Positions 26,388 through 34,750 of a stretch of DNA of 64,000 nt are shown piece by piece. The notes beneath the pieces are model-generated. The model saw only the letters and a list, made by a program, of their open reading frames with translations. It made no database searches and had not been told where the DNA came from. The translations under genes were made by a program, and so were the position numbers. The number at the start of each line of letters is the position of its first letter. Position 1 is the stretch's first letter. Source of the stretch: Paenibacillus mesophilus (GTDB lineage: Bacteria; Bacillota; Bacilli; Paenibacillales; NBRC-103111); the NCBI RefSeq assembly GCF_005938385.1, contig NZ_VCRA01000003.1, positions 124,001 through 188,000 of the forward strand. Reading direction: 5' to 3'.

Positions 26388-26990
26388 TCATTTATGGAAA
26401 TGCTCGCATAGAACGCGGATTGCGGAGTCATCGATTACCCGTTTGCCATACTCGTCCAACACTGCGGTTGTTACCGAAGTAGCATCCCCGTACTCGGACA
26501 ATATGGCGATGAGAGCTTGATAATGCGGCTCCTCCATCTCTTCGGGGTCGATTTGCAAGATCCACTTGTTCTTATAGGAATAGAGTACCCCTTCGGCAAC
26601 GCCGATACGCGACGCTACATGAGAAGCCTTCAGCAAATGCTCGAAGTCATGGAACGCATAAGAGATGATGTCGCTTTGTTCGAGCGTAACTTCCATCTCG
26701 TACACTTCTTCCGCTTCTTCCTCGTCAACCGGGTCGGAAACGTTCTGCACCTTGCCCCGGGTCACGATGACGACCATACCCTGCGCCTGAAGAGAGAACA
26801 CCTCTACCGCAAGCGGGCCTGAAGCATCGAATCCGAGCTCGGAATGAGCTTGCTCCATCATTTCGCTGAACAGCTCATGGACTTTCGGTATTTCGCGCCA
26901 CATGTCCTCTTTCTGTATACCGCGCTCCGTTAGGTCGTCGAATGTCAGGAAAATCCGTATCTTATCCCCACTTAAGCGTTCAATTCTCAT
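26388..26990 (-). CDS. ClpC adaptor protein MecA/MecB
   Basis: Cytosolic adaptor that delivers substrates such as ComK to ClpCP. It is 200 residues from ATG 26990 after GGGAGGTCCTGTC. The N-terminal substrate-binding part starts MRIERLSGDKIRIFLTFDDL. The C-terminal ClpC-binding domain contains FHDFEHLLKASHVA and YKNKWILQID. Near 90 residues there is an acidic linker (DEEEAEEVYEME). The genomic place is closer to B. subtilis ypbH (mecB) than to mecA, so it may be the paralogue. Confidence 0.9.
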   Translation of the reverse strand: MRIERLSGDKIRIFLTFDDLTERGIQKEDMWREIPKVHELFSEMMEQAHSELGFDASGPLAVEVFSLQAQGMVVIVTRGKVQNVSDPVDEEEAEEVYEMEVTLEQSDIISYAFHDFEHLLKASHVASRIGVAEGVLYSYKNKWILQIDPEEMEEPHYQALIAILSEYGDATSVTTAVLDEYGKRVIDDSAIRVLCEHFHK

Positions 26991-27211
26991 GACAGGACCT
27001 CCCTCCCACTTCTGATAACAGAGTATGATGCGATTCGACGATTGGTGAGCCAAAGATAACGGGCATGTATAAACTATGTTACCATGTTTTCGAGGGTGAT
27101 GCACTATAAAAGTTCACTTTACTCAATTATCGGGCCGCCCTATTTTTCCCTTGTCCCGTAATGTTTCTTATGTACGCGCGACACTTGCTGGATCCGCGAA
27201 AATACACGGTA

Positions 27212-27252
27212 ATGCAAAAAGTCCGGCTCGGGTAGAGACGGACTTTTTGCAT
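27212..27252 (-). terminator. Intrinsic terminator with 14-bp stem
   Basis: ATGCAAAAAGTCCG pairs perfectly with CGGACTTTTTGCAT. It follows the small gene ending at 27261. The region 27000-27210 upstream of mecA otherwise shows no gene. Confidence 0.85.
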
Positions 27253-27260
27253 GGGTTTGC

Positions 27261-27557
27261 TTACTGAGTCATGTACGATTGTTCCGATTTGTTCATAATT
27301 TCATCAACTTGGCTTTTGACGGTCGGATCATCTTTGATCAATTGTTCCACTTCATTCATACCGGCTGCGTTCCAATCACTTCCGGAAAATTTGTTGCTTG
27401 CGGCGTTGACGTTGGTTTTGGCCGAATGAGCCCCTTTGCCTGCCGAATGGCTCGATCGATTCGATAATCCGGCGAAAGAAAACGATCTGTTGCTGTTGAA
27501 ATAAACGACGGCAGCCGCGCCGACCAAACCGCCGAATAAGAATGCGCCCATTCTCAT
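27261..27557 (-). CDS. Small protein with N-terminal hydrophobic anchor, function unknown
   Basis: A 98-residue protein from ATG 27557, preceded by GGAGGGACAAGCA. The N-terminus MRMGAFLFGGLVGAAAVVYF is a glycine-rich membrane anchor or signal, followed by a Ser/Asn/Lys-rich low-complexity part and an acidic C-terminal helix (NEVEQLIKDDPTVKSQVDEI). I do not recognise it. It is divergent from the deacetylase gene at 27720. Confidence 0.7.
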   Translation of the reverse strand: MRMGAFLFGGLVGAAAVVYFNSNRSFSFAGLSNRSSHSAGKGAHSAKTNVNAASNKFSGSDWNAAGMNEVEQLIKDDPTVKSQVDEIMNKSEQSYMTQ

Positions 27558-27719
27558 TGCTTGTCCCTCCTGATTATCTGATATGACATCATAATTAGCA
27601 TATCCGTCCGGCGGAGGGTCATTCGTGATAAAAACAGGAAGTACGCGAAATAATATGCTGATGATTGCGCTACAACACGACATGAGCCTGCATCAACATC
27701 AGGAGGAGATATACGCCAA

Positions 27720-28493
27720 ATGAAGACTAGTCGAATATGGGGGCAAGCTTTGGCAGCGGCTGTTCTGCTTATAATTTTGTGGACCGCCGGAAGCACCGTT
27801 CAAGCCGCGGGTAAACCGGAAATCGCCAAGTTATACAAAATGAACAACCATTATGATATCGTTCCGATCGACCCGTCCGGCAATAAAAAAGTGGTCTTAT
27901 TGACGTTCGACGATGGACCGAAGGACAAGACGCGGATCGAACAGATTCTGGCCGCGCTCGATAAACATAAGGCCAAGGCGATTTTTTTCGTTAATGGCTA
28001 TCGGGTCCGGAACAATCCGGAGCTGCTGAAGCTGCTGCATGATAGAGGCCATACGATCGGCAATCATTCCTGGGACCATATCGATTTGAAGAAGGAGCAA
28101 GCCGAACGGATTACCCGACAAATCCAAGACGTTCAACAAATTGTCAAAAGTACGATCGGAGTTGATCCGAAGTTTTTTCGCCCTCCGTTCGGATCCTCCA
28201 ATGAATTCGTCAAAAAGCTGGTCAAGGACGAAGGCATGCTGTTCATGACTTGGTCCAACGGCTCGGAGGACTGGCTCTCGTCGAACCGGACGCCAGAGGG
28301 TGTGGTCGGACGCGTGCTGGAGCAGCTTCACCCGGGCAGCAACATCCTGATGCACGAATTGCCTTGGACGGCTCATGCGCTCGACGAGTTGTTGACGAAG
28401 CTGGCGGATCGAGGGTACGGGTTCGTCGACCCCGACTCCATCGATACGACTATTTCAGCATTTGTTCCCCGTACAGCTGATACCAGAAAATGA
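27720..28493 (+). CDS. Secreted polysaccharide deacetylase
   Basis: A 257-residue carbohydrate esterase 4 enzyme, probably acting on peptidoglycan or another cell-wall glycan. A signal peptide or anchor occupies residues 1-30. The NodB motifs are present: TFDDGP near residue 62, metal-binding NHSWDH, RPPFG and the C-terminal LMHELPWT. AGGAGGAGATATACGCCAA precedes the ATG. The 3' end overlaps the convergent small gene by 44 bases. PdaB-like spore deacetylases are candidates, but the exact subtype is not settled. Confidence 0.9.
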   Translation: MKTSRIWGQALAAAVLLIILWTAGSTVQAAGKPEIAKLYKMNNHYDIVPIDPSGNKKVVLLTFDDGPKDKTRIEQILAALDKHKAKAIFFVNGYRVRNNPELLKLLHDRGHTIGNHSWDHIDLKKEQAERITRQIQDVQQIVKSTIGVDPKFFRPPFGSSNEFVKKLVKDEGMLFMTWSNGSEDWLSSNRTPEGVVGRVLEQLHPGSNILMHELPWTAHALDELLTKLADRGYGFVDPDSIDTTISAFVPRTADTRK

Positions 28494-28665
28494 TGCCCAT
28501 CGTAAGCAAAACGAGCAGCACGACGAGGCTGGCATGAAAAATGCGCGTCGCTTTGGTGTTGTCCGACGAATGGATGACGCGTCTCGGGGGAAGACGCATA
28601 TCTTCTTCGCTCGGCATACTGCGCGCCGTATCTTCGGAATAGTCAGCCTTCTCCAAGTTCTTCAT
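28450..28665 (-). CDS. Small single-pass membrane protein
   Basis: A 71-residue protein with a charged N-terminal half and a C-terminal transmembrane helix (IFHASLVVLLVLLTMGIIFW). Its start overlaps the end of the CPBP protease gene by 23 bases, so it is likely cotranslated. Its own 3' end overlaps the convergent deacetylase gene. No recognised family. Confidence 0.6.
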   Translation of the reverse strand: MKNLEKADYSEDTARSMPSEEDMRLPPRRVIHSSDNTKATRIFHASLVVLLVLLTMGIIFWYQLYGEQMLK

Positions 28666-29251
28666 CCTTCCGGTAACGTATGATGCATCCCATCACGAAA
28701 TCGATTATGAAATGAGCGGCGATCGGCGCCCAGAGCGAACCGGTCCACGAATACAAGCTGCCCAGACCGTAGCTGATCGCGAAAACCATCCCCGTCATGA
28801 GCCAGTGACGCAAATAACGGATATGAATCGCGGCGAACAGGATACTGGTCCAGTACGGTCCGAACGCATGCTGAATCGCGCCGCGGAACAACAACTCCTC
28901 GCACACGGCCACAACGAACGAAAGAACGGCGATATGCCATAACGGACGCTGGCCGAACAGCTTCTTATTAATCCCCCCGTCATCCGTCACTTCTTCCGGA
29001 ACCCATCTGGCGATCAGAAAGTCGAAGATCAGTACGCCTGCAGCAAAAACGACAGCCCACCCCCAAGCGGATATATGCTCGGGAAACCGCAACAAAGAAA
29101 ATAAACTTTGGGACTGAAAAAACACGATCGAAATGCCGAGAATACATGTAATGGCTTGCGTCAAGTACAAATTGACGAGAAGCATCCGGTCATCCAGCTC
29201 GCTCGGGTCGACTTGGCGAATCCGGATGTTTCTGAAGTTTATTTTTTTCAT
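28643..29251 (-). CDS. CPBP-family intramembrane metalloprotease
   Basis: A 202-residue membrane protein of the CAAX/Abi family from ATG 29251 (GGAGGAAAC upstream). The catalytic EE-x3-R motif is in VCEELLFRGAIQ, with further conserved His residues in IHIRYLRHW and APIAAHFIIDFVMG. About six hydrophobic helices. Members process peptides or protect against bacteriocins; the substrate here is unknown. Confidence 0.88.
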   Translation of the reverse strand: MKKINFRNIRIRQVDPSELDDRMLLVNLYLTQAITCILGISIVFFQSQSLFSLLRFPEHISAWGWAVVFAAGVLIFDFLIARWVPEEVTDDGGINKKLFGQRPLWHIAVLSFVVAVCEELLFRGAIQHAFGPYWTSILFAAIHIRYLRHWLMTGMVFAISYGLGSLYSWTGSLWAPIAAHFIIDFVMGCIIRYRKDEELGEG

Positions 29252-29330
29252 GTTTCCTCCGGGATACACGGTTCACATTTTGGGTATTTTCACCTATACT
29301 TAGTTCAAATACGGGTCAAGGAGTCATGGC

Positions 29331-30257
29331 ATGGATAAGCGTCTAAACCGTTCGGACTATTTCTTTTCACTCATCTTCGTCTTTTTGCTCGTCTGCGTGG
29401 CCGGCGCTTTCTTCTTCGGAGTCGAGCTCGGCCAAACTCGCACGGAATCGAAATACAACGCCTTAATGGCCAAGCAGGAAGAAGCGGCCAAAAAGCCCGG
29501 AGCTTACGATCAACAGCATCTCGTCTCTTTCTACCATACGATATACGCGCCTTACCGCGAATTTACGAACAGATGGTTCGACAAGCTGAAGGAGGTCGAG
29601 CTTCAAGGCGACGCGGCGGATCCTTCATCGGTCATGAAAGATTTGTCGAAGACGGCAAGCGACAAATATGACGAAATATCGAAGTCCGTTACGCCGGAAA
29701 CTTCCCCGCTTCTGGGAGAAGCGCACCAAAATTTGTTGAAAGGCCTCCGGCTGTTCTCGGATACGGCCAAAAAATTTCAAGCGAAAGCAAACTCGATGCA
29801 TCCGAGCGTATTGCTGACCGAAGTCGACAAGGACGCCTTCTTTCTGGAAGCCAAAAAGTTTGCGCTTCAAGGCCAGCAGCAATATTACACGGCTATCGTC
29901 AAATGGAACGAGTCGGTCGATCCTCAAGTGCAGGGCACCGGCTTGCTCGCTCAACAGTCCTTTACGCTTAAAGACTGGAGCCAGATGAGCCTTAACGTCA
30001 AAAATGTCGTAGTGTCCACCATCCTGATGAACGAAAAGCGGTACTTGTCCCTGTATCCGCAAGACATGACGGTGCGAATCGACGAAATGATCTCGAACGG
30101 GCAAGCCAAAAAAATGAACCTGAACGACATTCAGGCGATTACCGATTTGCTTGCCGACACGAACGCAGCCCGCAAAGGCGACTTTATAGCCCGCAAGGAC
30201 AAATGGTACGCGGGCGAGACGAAACCGCAGCTTCCCTTCTTCTACGAAAATAAATAG
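29331..30257 (+). CDS. Membrane-anchored protein of unknown function
   Basis: A 308-residue protein with an N-terminal transmembrane helix (YFFSLIFVFLLVCVAGAFFFG) and a largely helical extracytoplasmic part rich in Lys, Asp and Gln. No catalytic motif or known domain is visible. GGGTCAAGGAGTC precedes the ATG. It is divergent from the CPBP gene with only 80 bases between. Downstream lie tandem palindromic repeats. Confidence 0.75.
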   Translation: MDKRLNRSDYFFSLIFVFLLVCVAGAFFFGVELGQTRTESKYNALMAKQEEAAKKPGAYDQQHLVSFYHTIYAPYREFTNRWFDKLKEVELQGDAADPSSVMKDLSKTASDKYDEISKSVTPETSPLLGEAHQNLLKGLRLFSDTAKKFQAKANSMHPSVLLTEVDKDAFFLEAKKFALQGQQQYYTAIVKWNESVDPQVQGTGLLAQQSFTLKDWSQMSLNVKNVVVSTILMNEKRYLSLYPQDMTVRIDEMISNGQAKKMNLNDIQAITDLLADTNAARKGDFIARKDKWYAGETKPQLPFFYENK

Positions 30258-30320
30258 GAAAACGTTTCATCGCACTTCTTTGAAGATATCGAAAAATGTC
30301 GGCAAATTCAAGGAAAACCC

Positions 30321-30450
30321 GGGGGCTCTCCCAAAAGTACTCGGAATTTACTACGAAAGCCCGCTTCACTTTTGGGGCTGGTTTTCGGGGGCTCCCCCAA
30401 AAGTACCCGGAATTAGCTACGAAGGCTTGCTTCACTTTTGGGGGACTAAT
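30321..30450. repeat. Two tandem copies of a 51-bp intergenic palindrome
   Basis: Copy 1 (30330-30376) and copy 2 (30394-30444) are offset by about 65 bases. Each has arms CCCCCAAAAGT and ACTTTTGGGGG, around a core that on the minus strand reads GAAGC..YTTCGTAG..AATTCCG. The copies are joined by GGGGGCTCCCCC. Related units occur at 57043-57240 and 60070-60120. Neither copy is followed by a T run, so they are not simple terminators. Confidence 0.8.
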
Positions 30451-30518
30451 TTGTGTCCATTTTTTGACGGTAACCGTTTTCCAGCGTTTCCCGATGTCAT
30501 AAATATGTCTTAAAATAA

Positions 30519-30548
30519 TTGACACATCCAAACCTGACATGATAAAGT
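30519..30548 (+). promoter_or_regulatory. serA promoter
   Basis: TTGACA (30519-30524) and TAAAGT (30543-30548) with 18 bases between, immediately upstream of the T-box leader. Confidence 0.6.
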
Positions 30549-30572
30549 TATTAAAAATGAAACCACAAGAAA

Positions 30573-30840
30573 CGATAATGACGGAGATTAGTATAATGGA
30601 GCCCTGCAGAAAGCCGGTGGTCGCTGCGAACCGGTGGCGTTCCTTGTACGATCCACTCCCGAGTCGATGCGCGAACGATTTCTCTTAAGCGCAAACGGTA
30701 GAGCCCGTTAACGCTCCTGGTCGGCCGATTGGTTTGACCGAGTAAGGCTGGACGTGTGAGCGTCCTGCGAATTAGGGTGGCACCGCGAACCGAACTCTCG
30801 TCCCTATATACGGTATTCCGTATGGGACGGGAGTTTTTTG
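30573..30840 (+). ncRNA. T-box leader, serine-specific (UCC specifier)
   Basis: tRNA-sensing riboswitch controlling serA. The T-box sequence AGGGTGGCACCGCG is at 30774-30787. It is followed by an intrinsic terminator (30794-30840: CTCTCGTCCCTATATACGG / CCGTATGGGACGGGAG with TTTTTT) that competes with the antiterminator. Stem I begins with GACGGAG and an AGTA S-turn motif. The 3' side of the specifier loop reads CGATCCACTCC, placing TCC (30652-30654) as the specifier codon for serine. Uncharged tRNA-Ser would then allow read-through into serA, which starts 90 bases downstream. The specifier is read by eye and is less certain than the T-box itself. Confidence 0.92.
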
Positions 30841-30932
30841 CATTCGTTCTTTTGGTCAAGGAACGGCTTCGTTACGTATTGCGCGGCAGTTCCAAACTCA
30901 TACTGAAAGTAAGCTTAAGGAGGAGTATGAAC

Positions 30933-32525
30933 ATGTACAAAGTATTGGTATCGGATCCGATCAGCGATCTGGGATTGCAGCAGCTGACGGACGCAAGCGA
31001 TGTGGAAATTGTTAAAAAGACAGGGCTTGGCGAGGATGAACTCGTTTCGATCATCGGTCAATTCGACGCTTTGCTCGTCCGCTCGCAAACCAAAGTTACC
31101 CGGCGCATTATGGAAGCCGGAACGCAGCTGAAGGTAATCGGCCGCGCGGGAGTCGGCGTCGACAACATCGATCTGGAAGCGGCAACGAGCCTCGGGATCG
31201 TCGTCATTAACGCTCCCGACGGCAATACGATAACGACGTGCGAGCATACGTTTGCGATGATGATGGCGCTGGCCCGCCATATTCCGCAAGCCTATATGAA
31301 GACCGTCACCGGCGAGTGGGACCGCAAATCTTTCGTCGGCGTCGAGCTGCGCAACAAGACGCTCGGCGTACTCGGACTCGGACGCATCGGCACCGAGGTT
31401 GCGAAGCGCGCCATCGCCTTCGGCATGAGTGTGCTCGGCTATGATCCGTTCATGACCGAGGAACGGGCGGAGAAGCTCGGAATCAAGCTGGCTTCGGTAG
31501 ACGAGATCGTTCGGAACGCCGATTTCATGACCGTCCATACTCCGCTGACGAACGAGACGCATCATATGATTGCGCGTCCGCAATTCGAAGTGATGAAGAA
31601 AGGTATGCGCATCGTCAACTGCGCCCGCGGCGGCATTATTGACGAGCTCGCGCTCGTTGAAGCGGTTGATCAAGGGATTGTCCACGGAGCCGCATTCGAC
31701 GTATTCGAGCATGAGCCTCCGGCAGCGGATCATCCGTTCCTGAAGCATCCGAAAATTATCGTTACGCCGCACTTGGGCGCATCTACGATCGAGGCACAGG
31801 AAAATGTGGCGATCGACGTGTCCGAGCAGGTTATTCACATTTTGCGCAACGAGCCGTTCAAAAACGCCGTCAACATGCCTCCGATTCCGGCCGAGCTGTT
31901 GAACAAAATACAGCCGTACTTCAAGCTTTGCGAGAAGCTGGGCAATTCCTTGGCGCAAATGACCGACGGCGCCGTTCGCGAGATTACGATCAATTACTCG
32001 GGGGAATTGGCCGATCTCGATACAAACCCGCTCACCCGTTACGTATTGAAGGGCGTTCTATCCCACCATTTGGGAGCTGAGCAGGTCAATGCAGTCAACT
32101 CGATGCATTTGGCCAAACAGCGCGACATCAACATCGTCATCCAAAAGTCGATCTCGACAAAAGGGTTCACGAACCGGATCACGCTAAGCCTGAAAACGAA
32201 AGAAGAGGAGCGCTGGCTCTCCGGCTCGCTGCTCGCGGGCTTCGGCGAACGCATCGTGCAAATCGGGCCATACCCGGTGGATATCGCTCCGGAAGGTCAT
32301 TTGCTACTCATCTCGCATACCGACAAGCCCGGCATCATCGGACGAGTCGGCACCTTGCTCGGCAACAACGACGTCAATATCGCCACGATGCAGGTTGGCC
32401 GTACCGATGTCGGCGGCTCCGCCATCATGGTGCTGACAATCGACAAGCAGGCTCCGAAGGCCGTATTGGAACAGCTGTCCAACATGCCGGAAATTAAACG
32501 GGTAAGAGAGATCACCCTCGGTTAA
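30933..32525 (+). CDS. serA: D-3-phosphoglycerate dehydrogenase
   Basis: First enzyme of serine synthesis, oxidising 3-phosphoglycerate with NAD. It is 530 residues, the long form with an extra intervening domain and a C-terminal ACT domain. The NAD loop LGVLGLGRIGTEVAKRA and catalytic residues (NCARGGIIDE, TPHLGAST) are present. The ACT domain (LLISHTDKPGIIGRVGTLLG) may sense serine. Of two close ATGs, 30933 has the better spacing (7 bases) from AAGGAGGAG. It is under T-box control and ends at a terminator at 32611. Confidence 0.96.
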   Translation: MYKVLVSDPISDLGLQQLTDASDVEIVKKTGLGEDELVSIIGQFDALLVRSQTKVTRRIMEAGTQLKVIGRAGVGVDNIDLEAATSLGIVVINAPDGNTITTCEHTFAMMMALARHIPQAYMKTVTGEWDRKSFVGVELRNKTLGVLGLGRIGTEVAKRAIAFGMSVLGYDPFMTEERAEKLGIKLASVDEIVRNADFMTVHTPLTNETHHMIARPQFEVMKKGMRIVNCARGGIIDELALVEAVDQGIVHGAAFDVFEHEPPAADHPFLKHPKIIVTPHLGASTIEAQENVAIDVSEQVIHILRNEPFKNAVNMPPIPAELLNKIQPYFKLCEKLGNSLAQMTDGAVREITINYSGELADLDTNPLTRYVLKGVLSHHLGAEQVNAVNSMHLAKQRDINIVIQKSISTKGFTNRITLSLKTKEEERWLSGSLLAGFGERIVQIGPYPVDIAPEGHLLLISHTDKPGIIGRVGTLLGNNDVNIATMQVGRTDVGGSAIMVLTIDKQAPKAVLEQLSNMPEIKRVREITLG

Positions 32526-32610
32526 GCCGCTTTAGGCCGCATTGTTTCACGTACAACAAGATTTGTCGCGTTCGTTCAACATATTCCTCCAAAGTAATTG
32601 CATTTCGGGG

Positions 32611-32638
32611 AAAAGCGGTGATAAAAAATGCGCTTTTT
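32611..32638 (+). terminator. Likely intrinsic terminator of serA
   Basis: AAAAGCG and CGCTTTT pair across 13 bases, followed by TCTCTAC. A modest stem. Confidence 0.5.
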
Positions 32639-32656
32639 CTCTACTTTACGCAAAAC

Positions 32657-32688
32657 AGGGCTGTTCCGATTCGTTTCGAAACAGCCCT
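32657..32688. repeat. Hairpin copy 1 of a duplicated palindrome
   Basis: AGGGCTGTTCCGA pairs with TCGAAACAGCCCT with one mismatch. Nearly the same sequence recurs at 32892-32925. Confidence 0.7.
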
Positions 32689-32770
32689 TACTTTTATCGA
32701 GAAAATCAAAAGAGAGACTTGAAACACCAAGAGGAGTTGGGGAGGTACACGGAAAGCGAAGCGGCTGACT

Positions 32771-32820
32771 TTAAAATTGAGTAGTAACCGCTGAATTCTA
32801 ATCAGACAACTCGATTTTAA
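32771..32820. repeat. Long inverted repeat between the duplicated hairpins
   Basis: TTAAAATTGAGT and ACTCGATTTTAA match in 11 of 12 pairs across a 26-base loop. No gene is supported in 32640-32935, which seems to consist of palindromic elements. Confidence 0.55.
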
Positions 32821-32891
32821 CGGAAGTGGAGTGTATTCCCCCACCCTTTGCCTTCACCGCTTCCTCTCTTTCCAGATTTTCTCCATTAACT

Positions 32892-32930
32892 CAGGGCTGT
32901 TCCGATTTGTATCGGAACAGCCCTGTTTTA
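32892..32930 (+). terminator. Perfect hairpin copy 2 with plus-strand T run
   Basis: CAGGGCTGTTCCGAT and ATCGGAACAGCCCTG form a perfect 15-bp stem with a TTGT loop, followed by TTTTATT on the plus strand. On the minus strand, where resE ends at 32938, the T run is missing, so it would stop plus-strand transcripts best. Confidence 0.7.
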
Positions 32931-32937
32931 TTAACCT

Positions 32938-34749
32938 CTATGCTCTTTCCCTATTCGGGATTTTAATATAGAACGTCGTCCCCGCTCCAAGCTCGCTCTC
33001 GGCATGGATCGTCCCTTGGTGGGCGTCCACGATGTTTTTCACAATCGCGAGGCCGAGTCCGGTACCGCCCGAGGAACCCCGGGTCCGCGCTTTGTCTGCT
33101 TTATAGAACCGTTCGAAAATATACGGCAAATCTTCTCTCGGGATCCCTCGGCCCCGATCCACGATTTCGATCAGAACGCTCTGATCTTGCTCCTCGGCCT
33201 GGACGCGTATTTCGATCCACGCGCCTTCCGGCGTATGCCGTGCCGCGTTATCAAGCAAATTCGTCAAAACCTGTTCCAGCCTGTCTTCATCCGCATGCCG
33301 CAAAGTAATGCCGGTACCCGGAAACGTCAGCTTCAATACGATGCCCCGTTCCTTGCATAGAGCGCTGAACTTGCGGTGAACTCTTTGGATGAGCGGCTCC
33401 ATGTCGAATTCACGGAAGTTTAGCTCCATATGCCCCGCTTCCATCCGGGCAAGATCGAGCAAATCTTTCACCAGCCGCCCCATCCGGAGCGATTCGTCGT
33501 GAATGACTTGGGCGAGCTCGCGCCGCTCCTCCGGGGTTGCCGCGATATCGTCGAGCAGCGCTTCGCTGTAGCCCTGAAGCATTGAAAGCGGCGTACGCAG
33601 CTCGTGCGACACATTCGCGACGAAATCTTTACGCAGCTTGTCCAGACGGTGCTCTTCCGTTACGTCGCGGAGGACGGCGACCGTTCCCCGCAATCCTTCC
33701 AACGAATAAAGCGGTGCCATGACTACGGAGTATACATTGCTGTGGACATGAACCGTCGACGTCACTTCTTTGTTGCCGCTCACGACTTCCGCGAACAAAG
33801 ATTGAAGAGGCCCGGGGGCGAGCGATCCCTCCTCAGAAAAATCGCCATCTGCTTCCGCCCAGCCGAGCGTCCCCCATTCCTCGACGAGTCTTTCCCCTTG
33901 AGGATTGGTCAATATAACTCTACCGTCCGCATCCAGCGTAATCACCGCATCCGTCATGCTTCGCAGCACACTGGACAAGTGCTCTTTCTCGTGATTCAAA
34001 GCATTGATCGTCTCGTCCAACCGCCCGGTCATCTGATTGAAAGCGACCGCCAGCTCGCCGATTTCATCGGAGCCCGTAACCGGTACGCGCGTCTTATATT
34101 CGCCCAATGTAATGAAGTCCGCCGCTTTCTTCATTTGGATTAGCGGCTGCGTGATCCGGGTCGATAAAAAGAATGCGAACAATGTTGTCAGTAGGAAGCC
34201 GATGACGCCGGCAATGACGAACAAATTTTGAAAGTAAGCTTGCGTGTAATCGAGCGAGATTTGCGCTTGATACAGAATAACGATCCCCGTCACATTGCTG
34301 CTGGCGTTTTCCCGCTGAGGAACGGCGACGGCAAGAAATCGCTTGCCGGAGTGCGGATCGAAATAGATCGCCGGAGCCGTCCCGCCCTGCAGCACTTTCC
34401 CGAGCCTCTCAGGTTCGAACAGGTCGGTGGCATGCAGCTTCGGAATTTGCGTCACCTTGGAAGCCGGTATCGTCTCCTCCAGCCTTCTATCCAGGACGAT
34501 CATAGCCGCATCTTGAGCATCCAGCAATTCCGCAACTGCATTGACGTACGAAAATTCCTCTTTATGAAGCGTAAGATCAATCGACACTTTCTCCGCCATC
34601 TTCTGCAGGCTGCGCTCCTGGTCTTTCGAGTTGGCGAAGTTCGTATCGAGAAATTGTCCCATAAAGACGCCGTTGATCACAAGAACAACGGCGACTAATC
34701 CGATAATGGTCATCCATAGCTTTCCGACTACGCTTTTCCACAGTTTCAC
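32938..34749 (-). CDS. resE: Sensor histidine kinase ResE
   Basis: Membrane histidine kinase partner of ResD, which controls aerobic and anaerobic respiration genes. It is 603 residues: TM1 near 10-30, an extracytoplasmic sensor domain to about 170, TM2 near 175-195, HAMP about 195-250, and a PAS domain about 255-365. The DHp box SHELRTP has His382. An HATPase_c domain follows, with NLLDNAARHTPEG and GTGLGLAIVKN. The GTG start lies one base after the resD stop. The domain plan is also that of WalK/PhoR, but the position behind resABCD decides the name. Confidence 0.92.
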   Translation of the reverse strand: MKLWKSVVGKLWMTIIGLVAVVLVINGVFMGQFLDTNFANSKDQERSLQKMAEKVSIDLTLHKEEFSYVNAVAELLDAQDAAMIVLDRRLEETIPASKVTQIPKLHATDLFEPERLGKVLQGGTAPAIYFDPHSGKRFLAVAVPQRENASSNVTGIVILYQAQISLDYTQAYFQNLFVIAGVIGFLLTTLFAFFLSTRITQPLIQMKKAADFITLGEYKTRVPVTGSDEIGELAVAFNQMTGRLDETINALNHEKEHLSSVLRSMTDAVITLDADGRVILTNPQGERLVEEWGTLGWAEADGDFSEEGSLAPGPLQSLFAEVVSGNKEVTSTVHVHSNVYSVVMAPLYSLEGLRGTVAVLRDVTEEHRLDKLRKDFVANVSHELRTPLSMLQGYSEALLDDIAATPEERRELAQVIHDESLRMGRLVKDLLDLARMEAGHMELNFREFDMEPLIQRVHRKFSALCKERGIVLKLTFPGTGITLRHADEDRLEQVLTNLLDNAARHTPEGAWIEIRVQAEEQDQSVLIEIVDRGRGIPREDLPYIFERFYKADKARTRGSSGGTGLGLAIVKNIVDAHQGTIHAESELGAGTTFYIKIPNRERA

Positions 34750-34750
34750 T

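Noticed and set aside
30756-30932. N-terminal extension of SerA
   Set aside because: The open frame continues upstream through the T-box and terminator hairpin; the ribosome binding site at 30917-30925 fixes the start at 30933.
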